Part shown: piece after piece, positions 33,961-43,988 of the stretch | How positions within the stretch are numbered: position 1 is the stretch's first letter | How the letters are laid out: every line of letters starts with the position of its first letter | Assembly (NCBI GenBank): GCA_021234155.1 | Contig: JAJEKV010000751.1 | Span: forward strand, 33,416-97,415 | Source: Isoetes taiwanensis | Taxonomy: Eukaryota > Streptophyta > Lycopodiopsida > Isoetales > Isoetaceae | Reading direction: 5' to 3' | DNA: 64,000 nucleotides | Notes under the pieces: model-generated | Databases searched by the model: none | What the model was told of the DNA's origin: nothing | Seen by the model: the letters and a program-made list of their open reading frames with translations, nothing else | Translations under genes and position numbers: made by a program

Positions 33961-34895
33961 CACCTCAAATGTCGCTCAAATCGGTAGCGATTTCAACTAT
34001 GGGCTCTTCACAAAACCCTGCAACATCACGAAATTGAGCAAATTTTTAATCCCGCAACATCTAAATTGAGCAAATTTCTGCTTTGATCTTGAAATTAGCA
34101 ACAGTAACACTTCAAAGTAGGTCGGTTTTGACGGTTAGATCATGCCCAACCCCAAAGCCCCTTCAATAATTGTGATTTTGAGCATTTTTGGGCGGATTCA
34201 ACATCAGAATTTATATTGCAGCAAGCAACCGTGAATCAAGTCAAAATTACAAGGGCTTCTCTCCAAGAATCGGACTATTACCATCCCGCCGAAGTCTACC
34301 TAGCAATAACAGAGTAATATTAGAAGAGATAACAGATGAGATATTGGTAGTATACCTAGCGAAGATCCGGAAGAGATAACAGAGTATTGTATTGTTAGGC
34401 CTGGCCGTGGCTCCAAGTGCTTCATCCACTGGTGTTCCATCCGCCAAGCTCAAGCGCTCCACCGTTCTACGATTCGATGTGGAAAAGCTCGATGGAAAAC
34501 CCCGCGGAAAAGCTCGATGTGGAAAGCCCGCGGGAAAACCCACCGATATGGTAAAAGAGGCGTGGACCTCTTTGTTGAGAAACCAAGAAACACAAAATAA
34601 AAAACAAGGCGGAGCAACTAAAAGCTTAAGAGGGAGTAAAAAAGAAAAGGGACGGGCGGGAATTTAGAGGAGGGAAAAAAAATAAGGAGAGGGAGCAAAA
34701 GAATAGGAGATAAAAAAAGGGGGAAAAACTGACGTAGGGAATCTGAAAATTGAAAATTGAAAACGAAAACAAGAAAGGCGGATGGAGAGAAAAAAAAAAA
34801 AAAAAAAATGGATGACGGGGAATAAAAAAAAAAAAAACGCTGACGGAAAAAGTACCAAAATTAAGACATATTCTCAATTTTTTTGAATGATGGTT
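33249..34895. mobile_element. Non-coding TIR element of the HTHEDVD family, in LINE ORF1
   Basis: The ends are AACCATCATTC at the left and GAATGATGGTT at the right, with TTGA target duplications at 33245-33248 and 34896-34899. The inverted ends extend about 31 bp with four differences. Removing the element plus one TTGA joins LINE ORF1 in frame (FKFLLK to LLNGWE). The interior has no transposase, a T run at about 33930-33960, a purine-rich tract at 34590-34850 and GC-rich palindromes near 33281, 33530, 33815 and 33905. It is a sister copy of 43989-45601. Confidence 0.9.
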
Positions 34896-34899
34896 TTGA

Positions 34900-36767
34900 G
34901 TAAAAACTTAAAGCAACACATACCACTTTTCACGATCACTCCTTTGGGGATCTCTGCGGTTGGTCGCCGGATGGCAACACAAATTCTAGGCCCTTTGGCG
35001 ATAGAGGAGATACATATGAGCCTAGCGTGTTGGCAATAGACTTTAGGAACTCCCGGGACTAGTAGGTCTGGTGGAAGATACTCTATTTCAAACCAAAGAA
35101 GGGATTTTGATAGCGGAGAGCTTGTCGAGGAGAAAGCCCGGTGTGTAGAACTGGGGTACAAAATGAAGCTTCCGCAAATGGGTTCGCCGCGGCAACTAAT
35201 CTATCCACAACCGCCTCACTGTCAAACATGATGAGAAAAAGTTGTTACCCAAGTGCCTTTAGCGATTGGTGTTGGGGCAAAACCTAACCTTGTGTGAGCC
35301 GATAGCCATGAGTTTAACCCGGCGCAAGTCCGGGGAAGCCCCAAGAAAGAAGCCCACCACGAGCGAGATCAAACTTTCGTGATACCTTTTGTGCATCTCG
35401 CGGATCAATTACAACCACGGAAATTACCTTCTATCTCCACATTATCGCCATTGACCAATCCAGGCTCGGTGTTTGTAGTTACTACCCCTGTGGTTCTCAG
35501 ACGAGACCTTTTCAGAATGCTTGAGAGCCTCGCGACTCTTGTGCTTCGTTAGTAGCATGAGTTTGCTTTTGAATCCACTCGGAGAATCTCGGCTTGTTCA
35601 CTATTCTCACTGAATCCTCGTCCTTTCCAAGCTGAACCCTTTGAATGATTCACCCTCGTTTTGTGTAAAATTCCCTTGGCAAGCATCACTCCCATCCTTA
35701 TGATGCTTTCGATCCAATATTCTTTCCCCTATTTACAAAATCTCTGCGTTATGTTTTCCTTCTGTAAGGCTTTCGCCAATATTGCAGATCTATAGTTTAC
35801 TATTTGCTTCCATTGCTATCTCGGCCGCCCGGCATTACATCTTCCATGGTTGAGTCCGATGTATTTGGTGAACGGATCCTTTCGCCCATTCTCACTCATT
35901 CTTGTTGCTACATCTCTCATGGTTGCGTCGACATTTCTACTTGAGTGGATTGTTTTACCCCCAATCACACTAACTCCTCGCCGCTCCTAACATTGAGTTT
36001 TTCGGTTTATTGATGGCCCCAAGAGCACTCACACATGCAATGGGAGCCTGATCTTCCCTTCCTTTTAAGCGCCTCGCTCCATTTTCGTTTGCCCCTTTGG
36101 GGGAGTGGTCTATGCTATGCAAGCCGAGACATTTGTAACTAGGCTAGAACTCTTATCGACAAAATATTGGATTGATTTACCTCTTGCGCAGGCGTAAGCC
36201 CCGATTTTTGGATGTGATTATTTGGAAGCCCCATGTTTGGGGATGGTTTCTGAGAGCCCCAATGGGTCTGGCGGCTAGCCGTTGGTCCGCCACGATTTGT
36301 GGTAAAAGGGAGAATCGGAGGGCCTCTTGCCCGGTTGGAATCACTGGGTCCAGCCTGTGCGATGCCGGGTCGTCGCCGCCGTGGCGCCGGGCCGTGGCCG
36401 CTCCAAAATCTTGGCAATCAATCTGTCTCCCAGCCTACTATTGCTTCAATTTGAGTACGGGGAACGTCGCCGAGCTCGCCTTGTTGTTGTAGGGGCACCA
36501 TTCTTCCCTATTCTTCCTCCACTATTGTTTCTCTCTCATCATTTACCCTTGTCCGATCTCCCATCGCCATCGATTTCGCCCAATCTCTCTCGGGAAGAAG
36601 GGGCTTTTGCCTTATTTGCAAGCTTTCGTGGTTTAACGTAGCCGGGCGACTTGTGGAGGGGTCATCCGGCCCCCTCGCGATCGTGGTCTTCATCTGGCAG
36701 CAGCCTTTGCCGAACCGCAACAACGGCCGCTTCGTTTCAGCCGCGCTTTAATAGCGTCAAGATCCAT
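34900..36767 (-). pseudogene. LINE ORF1, 5' part
   Basis: The ATG at 36767 opens MDLDAIKARLKRSG; the frame then shifts repeatedly. At 35250-34900 the minus strand reads FDSEAVVDRLVAAANPF, WFEIEYLPPDLL, RICVAIRRPTAEIPKGVIVK and FKFLLK. This resembles the DUF4283-type RNA-binding region of plant L1 ORF1 (a F-x-SE motif, then W-x-x-I/L-x-x-LP, then ICV-x-I). The coding between 36400 and 35300 is too broken to follow. It joins 33244 in frame when the TIR element is removed. Confidence 0.65.
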
Positions 36768-36959
36768 CCTAATGTGCAACTATTAAGGCACATTTCTAAA
36801 CTATATAATCGCTATAAGCAAGCTTCCTAGAGAATATGCTCTAAGGATCCCTGCTTGTTTTGTGGGCACGTAGCCTTATCGTTTTGTAACACTTTTAAAG
36901 CCATTTTTTGACACGTGTCCAAAGGCTTATTTATTTCTGACACTTTAGCTAATACGAGT

Positions 36960-37203
36960 AACGATCCCCAGCATTGCTGGGCATAAATTGGAAGTTTGCA
37001 AATGTTTTGATTGCAATGAGAAGAGCCTTGAAAAGAACAGCAGGGTGCTTGTTCATAGGAAACTGCAGTGGGAGTAGAGTGTTAATCTGAGCATGTTTTG
37101 AGATGAGGAGATAGTCAAAGTCTATTACTCTTTGTGAGGCTGGGCATAAGGTGATTGTAAATGATGAACTAGAGTCATCCTCATCAGTATAGATAAAGAT
37201 CAT
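36960..37203 (-). pseudogene. Captured exon-like fragment, unidentified
   Basis: The minus frame from 37203 reads MIFIYTDEDDSSSSFTITLC, then RVIDFDYLLISKH and FPMNKHPAVLFKALLIAIKT before running into the Helitron-like terminus. The composition looks coding, but no family is recognised. Confidence 0.3.
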
Positions 37204-37424
37204 AGCTACATGCTCAAAATGTTCTGGTAAATAGTAATGCCAAAATATAATATGTGAATATTGTGGGATTGTAATGCCTTCAATTAAAAAAATGGGGAGG
37301 AAGGGGGGGGCGGGGATTTTATGAAGTTGAACATTAATAATGTCAGTGTTCTAGTACTGCTACTATTATAGCATCACTTTAGCAAAGCATTTGAATATTA
37401 TAGTCCACACTTTTATATCCTTAC

Positions 37425-37575
37425 ATTTGGATATAATGGTCCCTCTTTTTCCGGCCGTGTTTACCTAGGCAAAGTTGGAAACCTCTTAATGATAGAATCA
37501 TTTGGATAATATGGTCCAAATTTTGCTTGCCTTGTTTACCTAAGCAAAGTTGGAAACTTTATTAATGTTAGAACC
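37425..37575 (+). repeat. Short tandem duplication of about 80 bp
   Basis: ATTTGGATATAATGGTCC ... GTGTTTACCTAGGCAAAGTTGGAAAC (quoted in parts) recurs as ATTTGGATAATATGGTCC ... TGTTTACCTAAGCAAAGTTGG. It has no coding content. Confidence 0.7.
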
Positions 37576-37647
37576 AAGCCAGTGTTCCATGCGTTTGTGA
37601 ACATATGTTTTGGAACATATGTTTTGTAATAGTATTGAATGTTTAGC

Positions 37648-37930
37648 TCAGGATGATACTTGTAGTTTTTCATATTTGCAGTATAAAGCTTCACTTCATT
37701 TCTTTTTTTCAACACGATGCTAGTTGGACCACCTATAAAGTTGCTTCTATATTTAGGTGCATTTATGATGATATTATTAATATGACTGATGCTAATTGCA
37801 TTTGAAAGCTATTTTCCCCTTGCTAAGAATGTGGTTGTACAAACATAAACGGGAGGGAGGGAGGGGAGAGGAACCCTAATCATAAAACTATAGTTGAGAA
37901 ATTGTTCTCACATTATTAGCATGAATAAAT
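37648..37930 (+). repeat. Dispersed repeat, second copy of 2935-3222
   Basis: It matches from GGATGATACTTGTAGTTTTTC-like sequence to ATTGTTCTCACATTATTAGC. In this copy the neighbouring sequence continues without the tandem CATAACAAACTAGG units that follow the first copy. Confidence 0.75.
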
Positions 37931-38380
37931 TCTAGCTCCAGCGACAAAATAGTAGTTGTATAGTAGAGGGATAAAGATACATCATAACCACTAAGAAAGG
38001 CAGTCTAACATAATGAGTTGACTGCAAATCGTGCAAGATACATAGACACGATCATTGTGCTAAGGTTAAAGAATTATTTTCTTTGAAATTCATGTTAGGC
38101 TAGAGGGGTCTTGAACATTGAAATAAAGAGTCAATTGTATTAAAGGGATTGTGTAACAAACAATAGTTCATCATTGGACAATCCATCATACATTATAACC
38201 TTTCTCTATATACGACGTTGGCACATGCTATAAATATAATATAATTGTTAGCAATAAGTGTTCTTGCAACTAAATCATTTAGCATTTACAGAAATGATTG
38301 TTGCCCAGATATTTTCTATCTTCCTCAATTTGTTAGAAACACACAAGTTCTGGAATTTTTACTGTATTTCTCAAATTTAT
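37931..38380. other. AT-rich sequence without recognised content
   Basis: No open frame of note and no shared repeat was seen. Confidence 0.3.
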
Positions 38381-38389
38381 GCATTCATT

Positions 38390-38720
38390 TCCTGCGGCAT
38401 CTCTAGTATCTATTTATGCATTCTTCATTTCCTGTAGCATCTCCAGTTTCTGTCTGGCTGAAGCCATTCACGTGATTTGTACCATTTTGAGAAGGAAGCA
38501 CACTTTTTGGCGAAGTTGATTGTGAGAAATCTTTGTTCGTTTTCTAAAGACATCCAAGATAGTTGGTTGTCGAACTTTTCATTGGCCTAGGAGACTTGAG
38601 GTTTTCCATCTGTATGATAGGCTCCCAACTTCAGCTTTTTTGCGTCTACATTTTCTCTGGATAGATTGCATGCATTGTCCAAGCTCGTCTTTAATCCACT
38701 ATTGAAGAAGTGAAGCTGAG
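38390..38720 (-). pseudogene. Ser/Asn-rich gene fragment, unidentified
   Basis: The minus strand reads KTSLDNACNLSRENVDAKKL, then KLGAYHTDGKPQVS, a TAG, ANEKFDNQLSWMSLENEQ, and in the next frame DFSQSTSPKSVLPSQNGTNH and GFSQTETGDATGNEEC. A short duplication (GATGC[T/C]...GGAAATGAA) lies at its end. One stop and one frameshift interrupt an otherwise convincing coding stretch. It is probably an exon fragment of a nuclear gene. Confidence 0.35.
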
Positions 38721-39730
38721 GATGTATAACACATATTTGATGCACTCATAAAAGAGATACTCTAGCAATATGAAATATGTTACTCTAGCAACACTCATAA
38801 ATATAATCCATTTATGAAAATTTATTGAAGGCATAGCCTGTCGAATCTACTATACAAAACTTTGAAAACTGTGTTGAATTCGGTTTTCCAGAATGTGTAA
38901 AAAATAAGATTAGATTGGTTATAATCTCTTCTCATAAGCTTTTGAGAAGCCTATGAGTTTTATGCTCATAAGCTGGTTAACCACTAACAAATGCAAGGGT
39001 ACTCATTAGAGGTAATTTGAGATCTCATTTTGTCCCATTAAGGGATGCTTAAAAAGCCACATCAGCTTTTTAAACTGTCCAATAAGAGAAGAGCTCCAGT
39101 GCATTTTATTTCAGTATTATGTGGCAGCAGTAATTAATGCAGTTCTAACTAACTTTTGCAGTGTCATTTTTCTACTATAACTTTTAGTCAAAAACTCCGA
39201 TTCGAACACTATTTGTGGCAATGGATTCGTCTCCTCAAGATCTTTCTAATGACAACCCATTGTTATATCTTTTGGGATGTAAATATATAAGAAAAGAGCA
39301 AAAAACCATATTTTATAAGGTTAACACATATGGCTTGTATTGAAATACATCATAACCATATATCACTTGAAAGATCTTTTCATTCTGCATCTAATGCAAC
39401 AAACGCCGCAGCATTTTCATGAGTAGATCAAAAGTTATAGGGAAAAAACGACAGCAATGAAGTTGTTAATGCTGCATTAATTGCAGTTTGATGTAGAGTA
39501 CTCATTCTATTGGAGGATTCTTATGGGGACAAAAAGAGATCTCAAATTACCTCTAATGCGTTGAAAACATTCATGTAAAACCCTTCAATTATAGCTGCTA
39601 CAATAGTTAATAGAACAATTTATATGTTATGATGCTTCATGTTATATACGCCTTGTTGGGTCTTTCACCTGCAAACACAATAACATTATGCAAAAATTAT
39701 GACACATAATATAATTAAAATAATGTTAAT
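38721..39730. other. AT-rich sequence, possible introns
   Basis: Nothing is recognised. CTCATAAGCTTTTGAGAAGCC / TATGAGTTTTATGCTCATAAGC near 38930-38975 is a short internal repeat. The position between coding fragments would suit intron or captured non-coding sequence. Confidence 0.25.
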
Positions 39731-39732
39731 GA

Positions 39733-40190
39733 CAATTCAGATGTTGGTAATATGAGAAATAAACTTGTATATAGGGATAAATATTTTCTCCAACTTCATC
39801 CCCATAAGTGTCGAATCACATTGAGAAAAGTTTCTAGCAATAAAACTTTCTACAACGATTCGTGTGAGTTTCCAGCAAAAATACCCTTGCGGACAATTCT
39901 AGATCTACTGTTCTTGCCCATATGAACCATCTTAGTTCCTTCATCTACCTGTTGCTTATTATTATTCATCAGAGCCACGTAGTAGAATTTTCCTAATGTA
40001 TCATCTCCCTTCAAGAGTACACTTGGATACTTCCATGTGATTGCAGAAGTAGTCTCCACTTGCATCCATATTTTTTATTTATTGCCGTCACAAAGCCCCC
40101 TTTTGTGATAAAGTATAAATGCCTTCAAGACCCTGTGCATCACCTGCATACCAATTCTAGACCGTAGAATACTTTATCTCCAAGAGTTTG
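39733..40190 (-). pseudogene. sufB: SufB (Fe-S cluster assembly scaffold) fragment
   Basis: The minus strand gives EIKYSTV*NWYAGDAQG, GIYTLSQKGAL, then in the next frame [60 protein letters not shown], and in a third SFIARNFSQCDSTLMG with DEVGENIYPYIQ. These are consecutive SufB core segments ([41 protein letters not shown]) in the right order. SufB is the scaffold of the SUF system, in plants a plastid protein. Here TAG replaces the Gln of VQNW, further stops follow and two frameshifts occur, so this is a non-functional piece, roughly a third of the protein. Confidence 0.75.
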
Positions 40191-40440
40191 CTGGACAGAT
40201 GTTCAGAACCGAAGGTACCTTGACTATGCATCATCCAGCAATGAATAGGAAAGATTAAGTTGTATCATATAGACCTAAGCAAGCACTACAGATCTTTAAG
40301 ACCTGAAAAATATGCATCTGCCACAACCTGGTATATGCAGCAAGGTTTAACTTCCAAGCTATTTTTCCAACACTCTACCTGTATAGCTTCGTCATCAATA
40401 TCATATCCCTCTGAACTATAAACACTGAGTTCACCATGGA

Positions 40441-40580
40441 GGGTTTTCCAGCAAAACTGTATGCAGGTCCATCAATATTTGAGTTTATTGAATATGTGCC
40501 AGGGCCAGAGGTCTCTGGTGCATGTTGGTTCACTGCAGCTCTGTCTATTGAAGTCCTAGGTCTGGAGAGAGTCTTTTTCC
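40441..40580 (-). pseudogene. Fragment with a SHIPPO/STPGR-like motif
   Basis: The minus strand reads TLKWKKTLSRPRTSIDRAAV, then APETSGPGTYSINSNIDGPA and YSFAGKP. The PGPGTY-spacer-PAYSF-G-K pattern is that of STPGR repeats in axonemal SHIPPO/ODF3-type proteins. A single motif is weak evidence. If correct, it would fit a plant with flagellated sperm. Confidence 0.3.
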
Positions 40581-40659
40581 ATTTGAGGGTTGATTAAGAT
40601 ATTACCTTTGCTTGTAGAATTTCAAGAATTGCCAAGTCCTTGCAGCTCTCCAATTAAAT

Positions 40660-41120
40660 ATTAAGCATGTTCTCCATCTAAGAACTTTTCCATGAACCAG
40701 TTCACTTTGAATGATTTCTGCAAAGATTTGAAAGCACGTTGTTTTGCTATTATCTTACTGCTTCAGAATTTGGGTGACATAAAACACCCTAAATCCTAAA
40801 AACTTCATGGAAAAATCTGATGGAAACACTGCTCTGTTTCACGAAACCATGGAAACATTGGTAAATAATCTTCTTACAGTTAATAAATAAATAAAGACAT
40901 ATTACTTCACCTCGAACTTAGGATCGGATGCAATTGCTTCACGCAAATTCGATGTTCAAGCTCTGAATGCCAATTTTGAAGGTGTTGAACAAGCTCAGAG
41001 AGATTTTGTACATGATGGCATCTTTGCACAGCTTTAGAACAACACGTTTTGCCTCCTGGTTTAGCTTCTGAAGCACCTTAGACCCTATCCAAATCATGTA
41101 ACGTGTTATCAATCTGGTTA
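40660..41120 (-). pseudogene. Possible exon remnants, unidentified
   Basis: A minus-strand stretch at 41100-40960 reads GSKVLQKLNQEAKRVVLKLC then KDAIMYKISLSLFNTFKIGI in one frame. The alternative frame is also open, so the correct one is unclear. No family is recognised. Confidence 0.2.
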
Positions 41121-41489
41121 TGAATTATGAACAATATATTAAGATTTCGGCTAGTCATACCAAAGGTCATCAAAAACAACAGCCGGTGGCGTAGGTATAA
41201 CATATCTCATGGTGCAACGGCCATGGCATAGGCATCGGATCCTCGGCCAGAGAGGATTGCCTGCAAAACAAACAGATCGAATAGTTAAAGAGATGTGAAA
41301 AAATGTGCGTAATGTACCTGCTTACCTTGAGAGTCGATGCCACTTTGATTTTAGGATGCTCGAACCCTAATACATCGAAAACCCCCTTATGACATAATCT
41401 GAACCGTCAAATTGGCATAATTTGAGCCGTTTAATCTAGGGCGTGGTTCAAGACACACCCTATAACATTATAATATAATAATAAGAAGA

Positions 41490-43482
41490 TAGTTTAGATA
41501 ACATTTTTAGCACTTTTAAGGCTTTTTTTTTTTACATGTCCCAAGGCGTATTTAGTACTAATGAATTCTTTCTAAAAATCGACACCTCAACATTTTGGTA
41601 TCCAACATTCTATTCAAAAACCTTGACATGTGTGCGAACTTTTTTAGTAGGTTAAGGAAGGTGCCAAGAAGTGGCACTATAATTAATGTGGAAAGGGTGA
41701 GGTGGCACTGTAGCATTCTAGAAGTCTTCTCTTTTATGCCTCTGCTTTAAACAACCATATCCCACAATGGTTGAGTCAGATCAAGGAAGACCCCATGCCA
41801 TTAGATGCCTCTCGTTGAGAGCTTTCCAATAACTGTTAATTTGCCATTGTAGAGGACTATGAAACTGATTGCACATAGGCACTTCTGAAGGGGCAAAATT
41901 GGTGCACCTGGAAATATCAGTTGATATATTGTAGTTTGGATTTTATGTGCAGAGGTTCTCGCCTTTGCTACACTCAAATAAGAGTCATGCCCAGGTCTAT
42001 GCTAAACCATTGTTAGATAATCATATTTTTTGGGCATGTACTGTGGGAGATTATAAAACGGGAAAGTAGTATGCAGACACAATAAAGGGTAAGGCCAATG
42101 TCAAATTGGTTGCTGCTGAGTATTCGTATCGCGTTGCCTCTTCATAATGTCTATTTCATGATGCAGATCCAAAACACCCCTTCAATTTGTGGAGTTTAGA
42201 TACTTAGAGCTCAGTTTTCTTGTAACCGTTGAGAGTGAGAAGCAAGATCAAAATAGGTATCTCTTACTTGCAGAGTACTCAAGTTCATTGTATTGTAATC
42301 TGCTTTTGCAATTTAGGTTTCAACTGGACACATTTTAAAACAAAACGGGCGGAGATTTGCTTGCTTTCTATTCTCTTATATTGCTCACCAGAGCTTTGGA
42401 CTATAAACAGAGTAGTGGATAAAGAATGGTGTACATAAGATATATTTGCAGTGTAGTTTTGGCACTGCATGGCCATGCCACACAGCAAATGGGTCTGACA
42501 GATATATGTGAATGGACAATATGAATGGGTTAATGAAGAAATGCCGTCAGAACTCATCATCTGCTCATCAGGTAACCTTCTGCATTCAGAAACGGTTTCT
42601 ATGGTGGCAAACCTATGTTAATGGTGATTCTTTGGATAGGAATATCTCTATCTATCATTAAACAAGTGGATCAACTTAGCAGAATATAGAATAAAAACTT
42701 GCTTTCTGGTATATTTGTAGTCCACCATTTTAAGGAATTGTATTTTTGTATCATGTATTTGTAGGTTGCAGGTTGAGCTATGGCACACATGCCTTGCAAT
42801 ATGGAGCACCTTCATGTCTAGGTATCCTTCTATAAGCCTCTTTACTTTTGGCATCTTTGGTAGGTATTTAGATGGTTACCTTATTGATGTATTTATGAGT
42901 CTTTTTATTGTGTGTAGCCTACGTTCAATGTAGCCCTATCACATAATGTAGTAATTTTCTTCTCGCTTGCTTTGCGAAGGGCGCTCCAGTTAGAAGCTTC
43001 CGGCATGTCTAGAAAGGCGACTCTTTACTTTTTGTATTTCACTTCAGAAAATTTCAACATTGTCTATATGGGCAAGCTTGGATTTCTTTGTGCAGTAAGT
43101 GAGATTAAGACGAAAGCAATGCTACACCACAACGTGAGAGCTTATTGCATGAGACAGAGTTTGTGGCCAATTTTTTTCCTGATGCTCAGAGTTTGAATTA
43201 GCAAAAGCACCAAGAAACATCTTTTGGATGCAATTTTCGGTTGAAAATCCTGCCGTTGCAAATAATGGAACAGGTTTCTTCTAAAGCACAAGATTCATCG
43301 ATATCCTAGGAATAAATCCTTGGTTCTGCAGTACCTAACAGAACTCAGTAAGGAGAGCTATGCAACATTTTCTATGTTGTTTCTACCATCAAGTTCTGCG
43401 GCTGCACAAACAGGGCGGTTTTGAGCTTTTGCATTGAAACTCTGCATCTGCCACTAGGCAAATGGTTTCGGGCGCCCGTATA
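41490..43482. other. Unassigned sequence with a possible coding stretch near 43270-43415
   Basis: The plus strand near 43270-43415 reads RFLLKHKIHRYPRNKSLVLQ then YLTELSKESYATFSMLFLPS, which looks like an exon, and 42972-43196 gives a 74-codon frame. Neither is recognised. A stretch resembling the flank at 36884-36960 (TAACA..TTTTTAGCACTTTTAAGG) lies at 41509. The rest is AT-rich. Confidence 0.25.
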
Positions 43483-43938
43483 TCGAGTCCGGGATGTGGT
43501 ATTTCCGGACATTTTTTGTGGTGTTTAGGCCATCCGATATCGACCAAGTGGTATTTCCGGCCAAAAAGTGGTGTTTCGGTAAAAAAAAAAAAGTCGTGTT
43601 TCGGCCAAAAATATGGTGTTTACGGCCAAAAGTGATATTTTCGGCCAAAACCAAAGCGCCAAAACTTCTGGCGGAGTCAAAATCTTTGGCGAGGTCCTTC
43701 TTCTTGCGGCTCGACGGGCTTTGAAATGCTTCAAAAGCCTTTCCAATCGCTTTGTCTTCCTCTTTAACACTAGTTTGATGAAGAGAGGAAGTGATTTGAG
43801 CTTTCGGGATAGAGCGGATCAAGCAAAAATGACCTAAAAACAAAGTGATTACGGGCTTAAACCCAAAGTGCGATGGTGGCTGATAATTGGTGGCCGAAAC
43901 ACCACAAAAAAGTCCGGAAATACCATATCCGGACTCGA
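43483..43938. mobile_element. Foldback element with TCGAGTCCGG ends of about 50 bp
   Basis: The left end TCGAGTCCGGGATGTGGTAT ... TTCCGGACATTTTTTGTGG is mirrored at the right (CCACAAAAAAGTCCGGAAAT ... CCATATCCGGACTCGA). The inside repeats GGCCAAAA-type and GGTGTTTCGGCC motifs several times. At about 456 bp it is MITE-sized and non-coding; the open frames across it on both strands follow from the repeats. It lies just beyond the kinase-paralog fragment at 43976-43988. Confidence 0.75.
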
Positions 43939-43988
43939 TTTAATGATCCGATCGAAGTACACACGTACGGATTGCACAAAGAGCATAT

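Larger units (their letters stand above)
28453..36773 (-). mobile_element. L1-type LINE, nearly full length, interrupted by a TIR element
   Basis: The element is on the minus strand with its 3' poly(A) tail read as T-rich sequence at 28453-28480. The 12-bp target duplication GTGCAACTATTA flanks it at 28441-28452 and 36774-36785, so it landed on the last base of the kinase stop codon. From the 5' side it has ORF1 (nucleic-acid binding), then ORF2 with endonuclease, reverse transcriptase and zf-RVT blocks. Without the inserted element (33249-34895 plus one 4-bp duplication) it is about 6.67 kb. The ORF1 ATG lies only about 6 bases inside the 5' junction, so the 5' leader is missing or extremely short. 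Many frameshifts are present. Confidence 0.9.
36953..41489 (-). mobile_element. Probable non-autonomous Helitron carrying gene fragments
   Basis: Read on the minus strand, a possible 5' end A|TCTTCTTATTATTATATT lies at 41489 and the 3' end has the hairpin CCCAGCAATGCTGGG followed by GATCGTTACTCGT at 36953. The end matches GCTGGGCACTGTTACTAGT at 16234-16252 apart from CTCG in place of CTAG. Between them are several gene-derived pieces, all on the minus strand (SufB, a SHIPPO-like motif, a Ser-rich piece), as is typical of Helitron capture. No Rep/helicase is seen. The 5' boundary is an inference from sequence similarity to plant Helitron starts; the 3' end is better supported. Confidence 0.45.
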
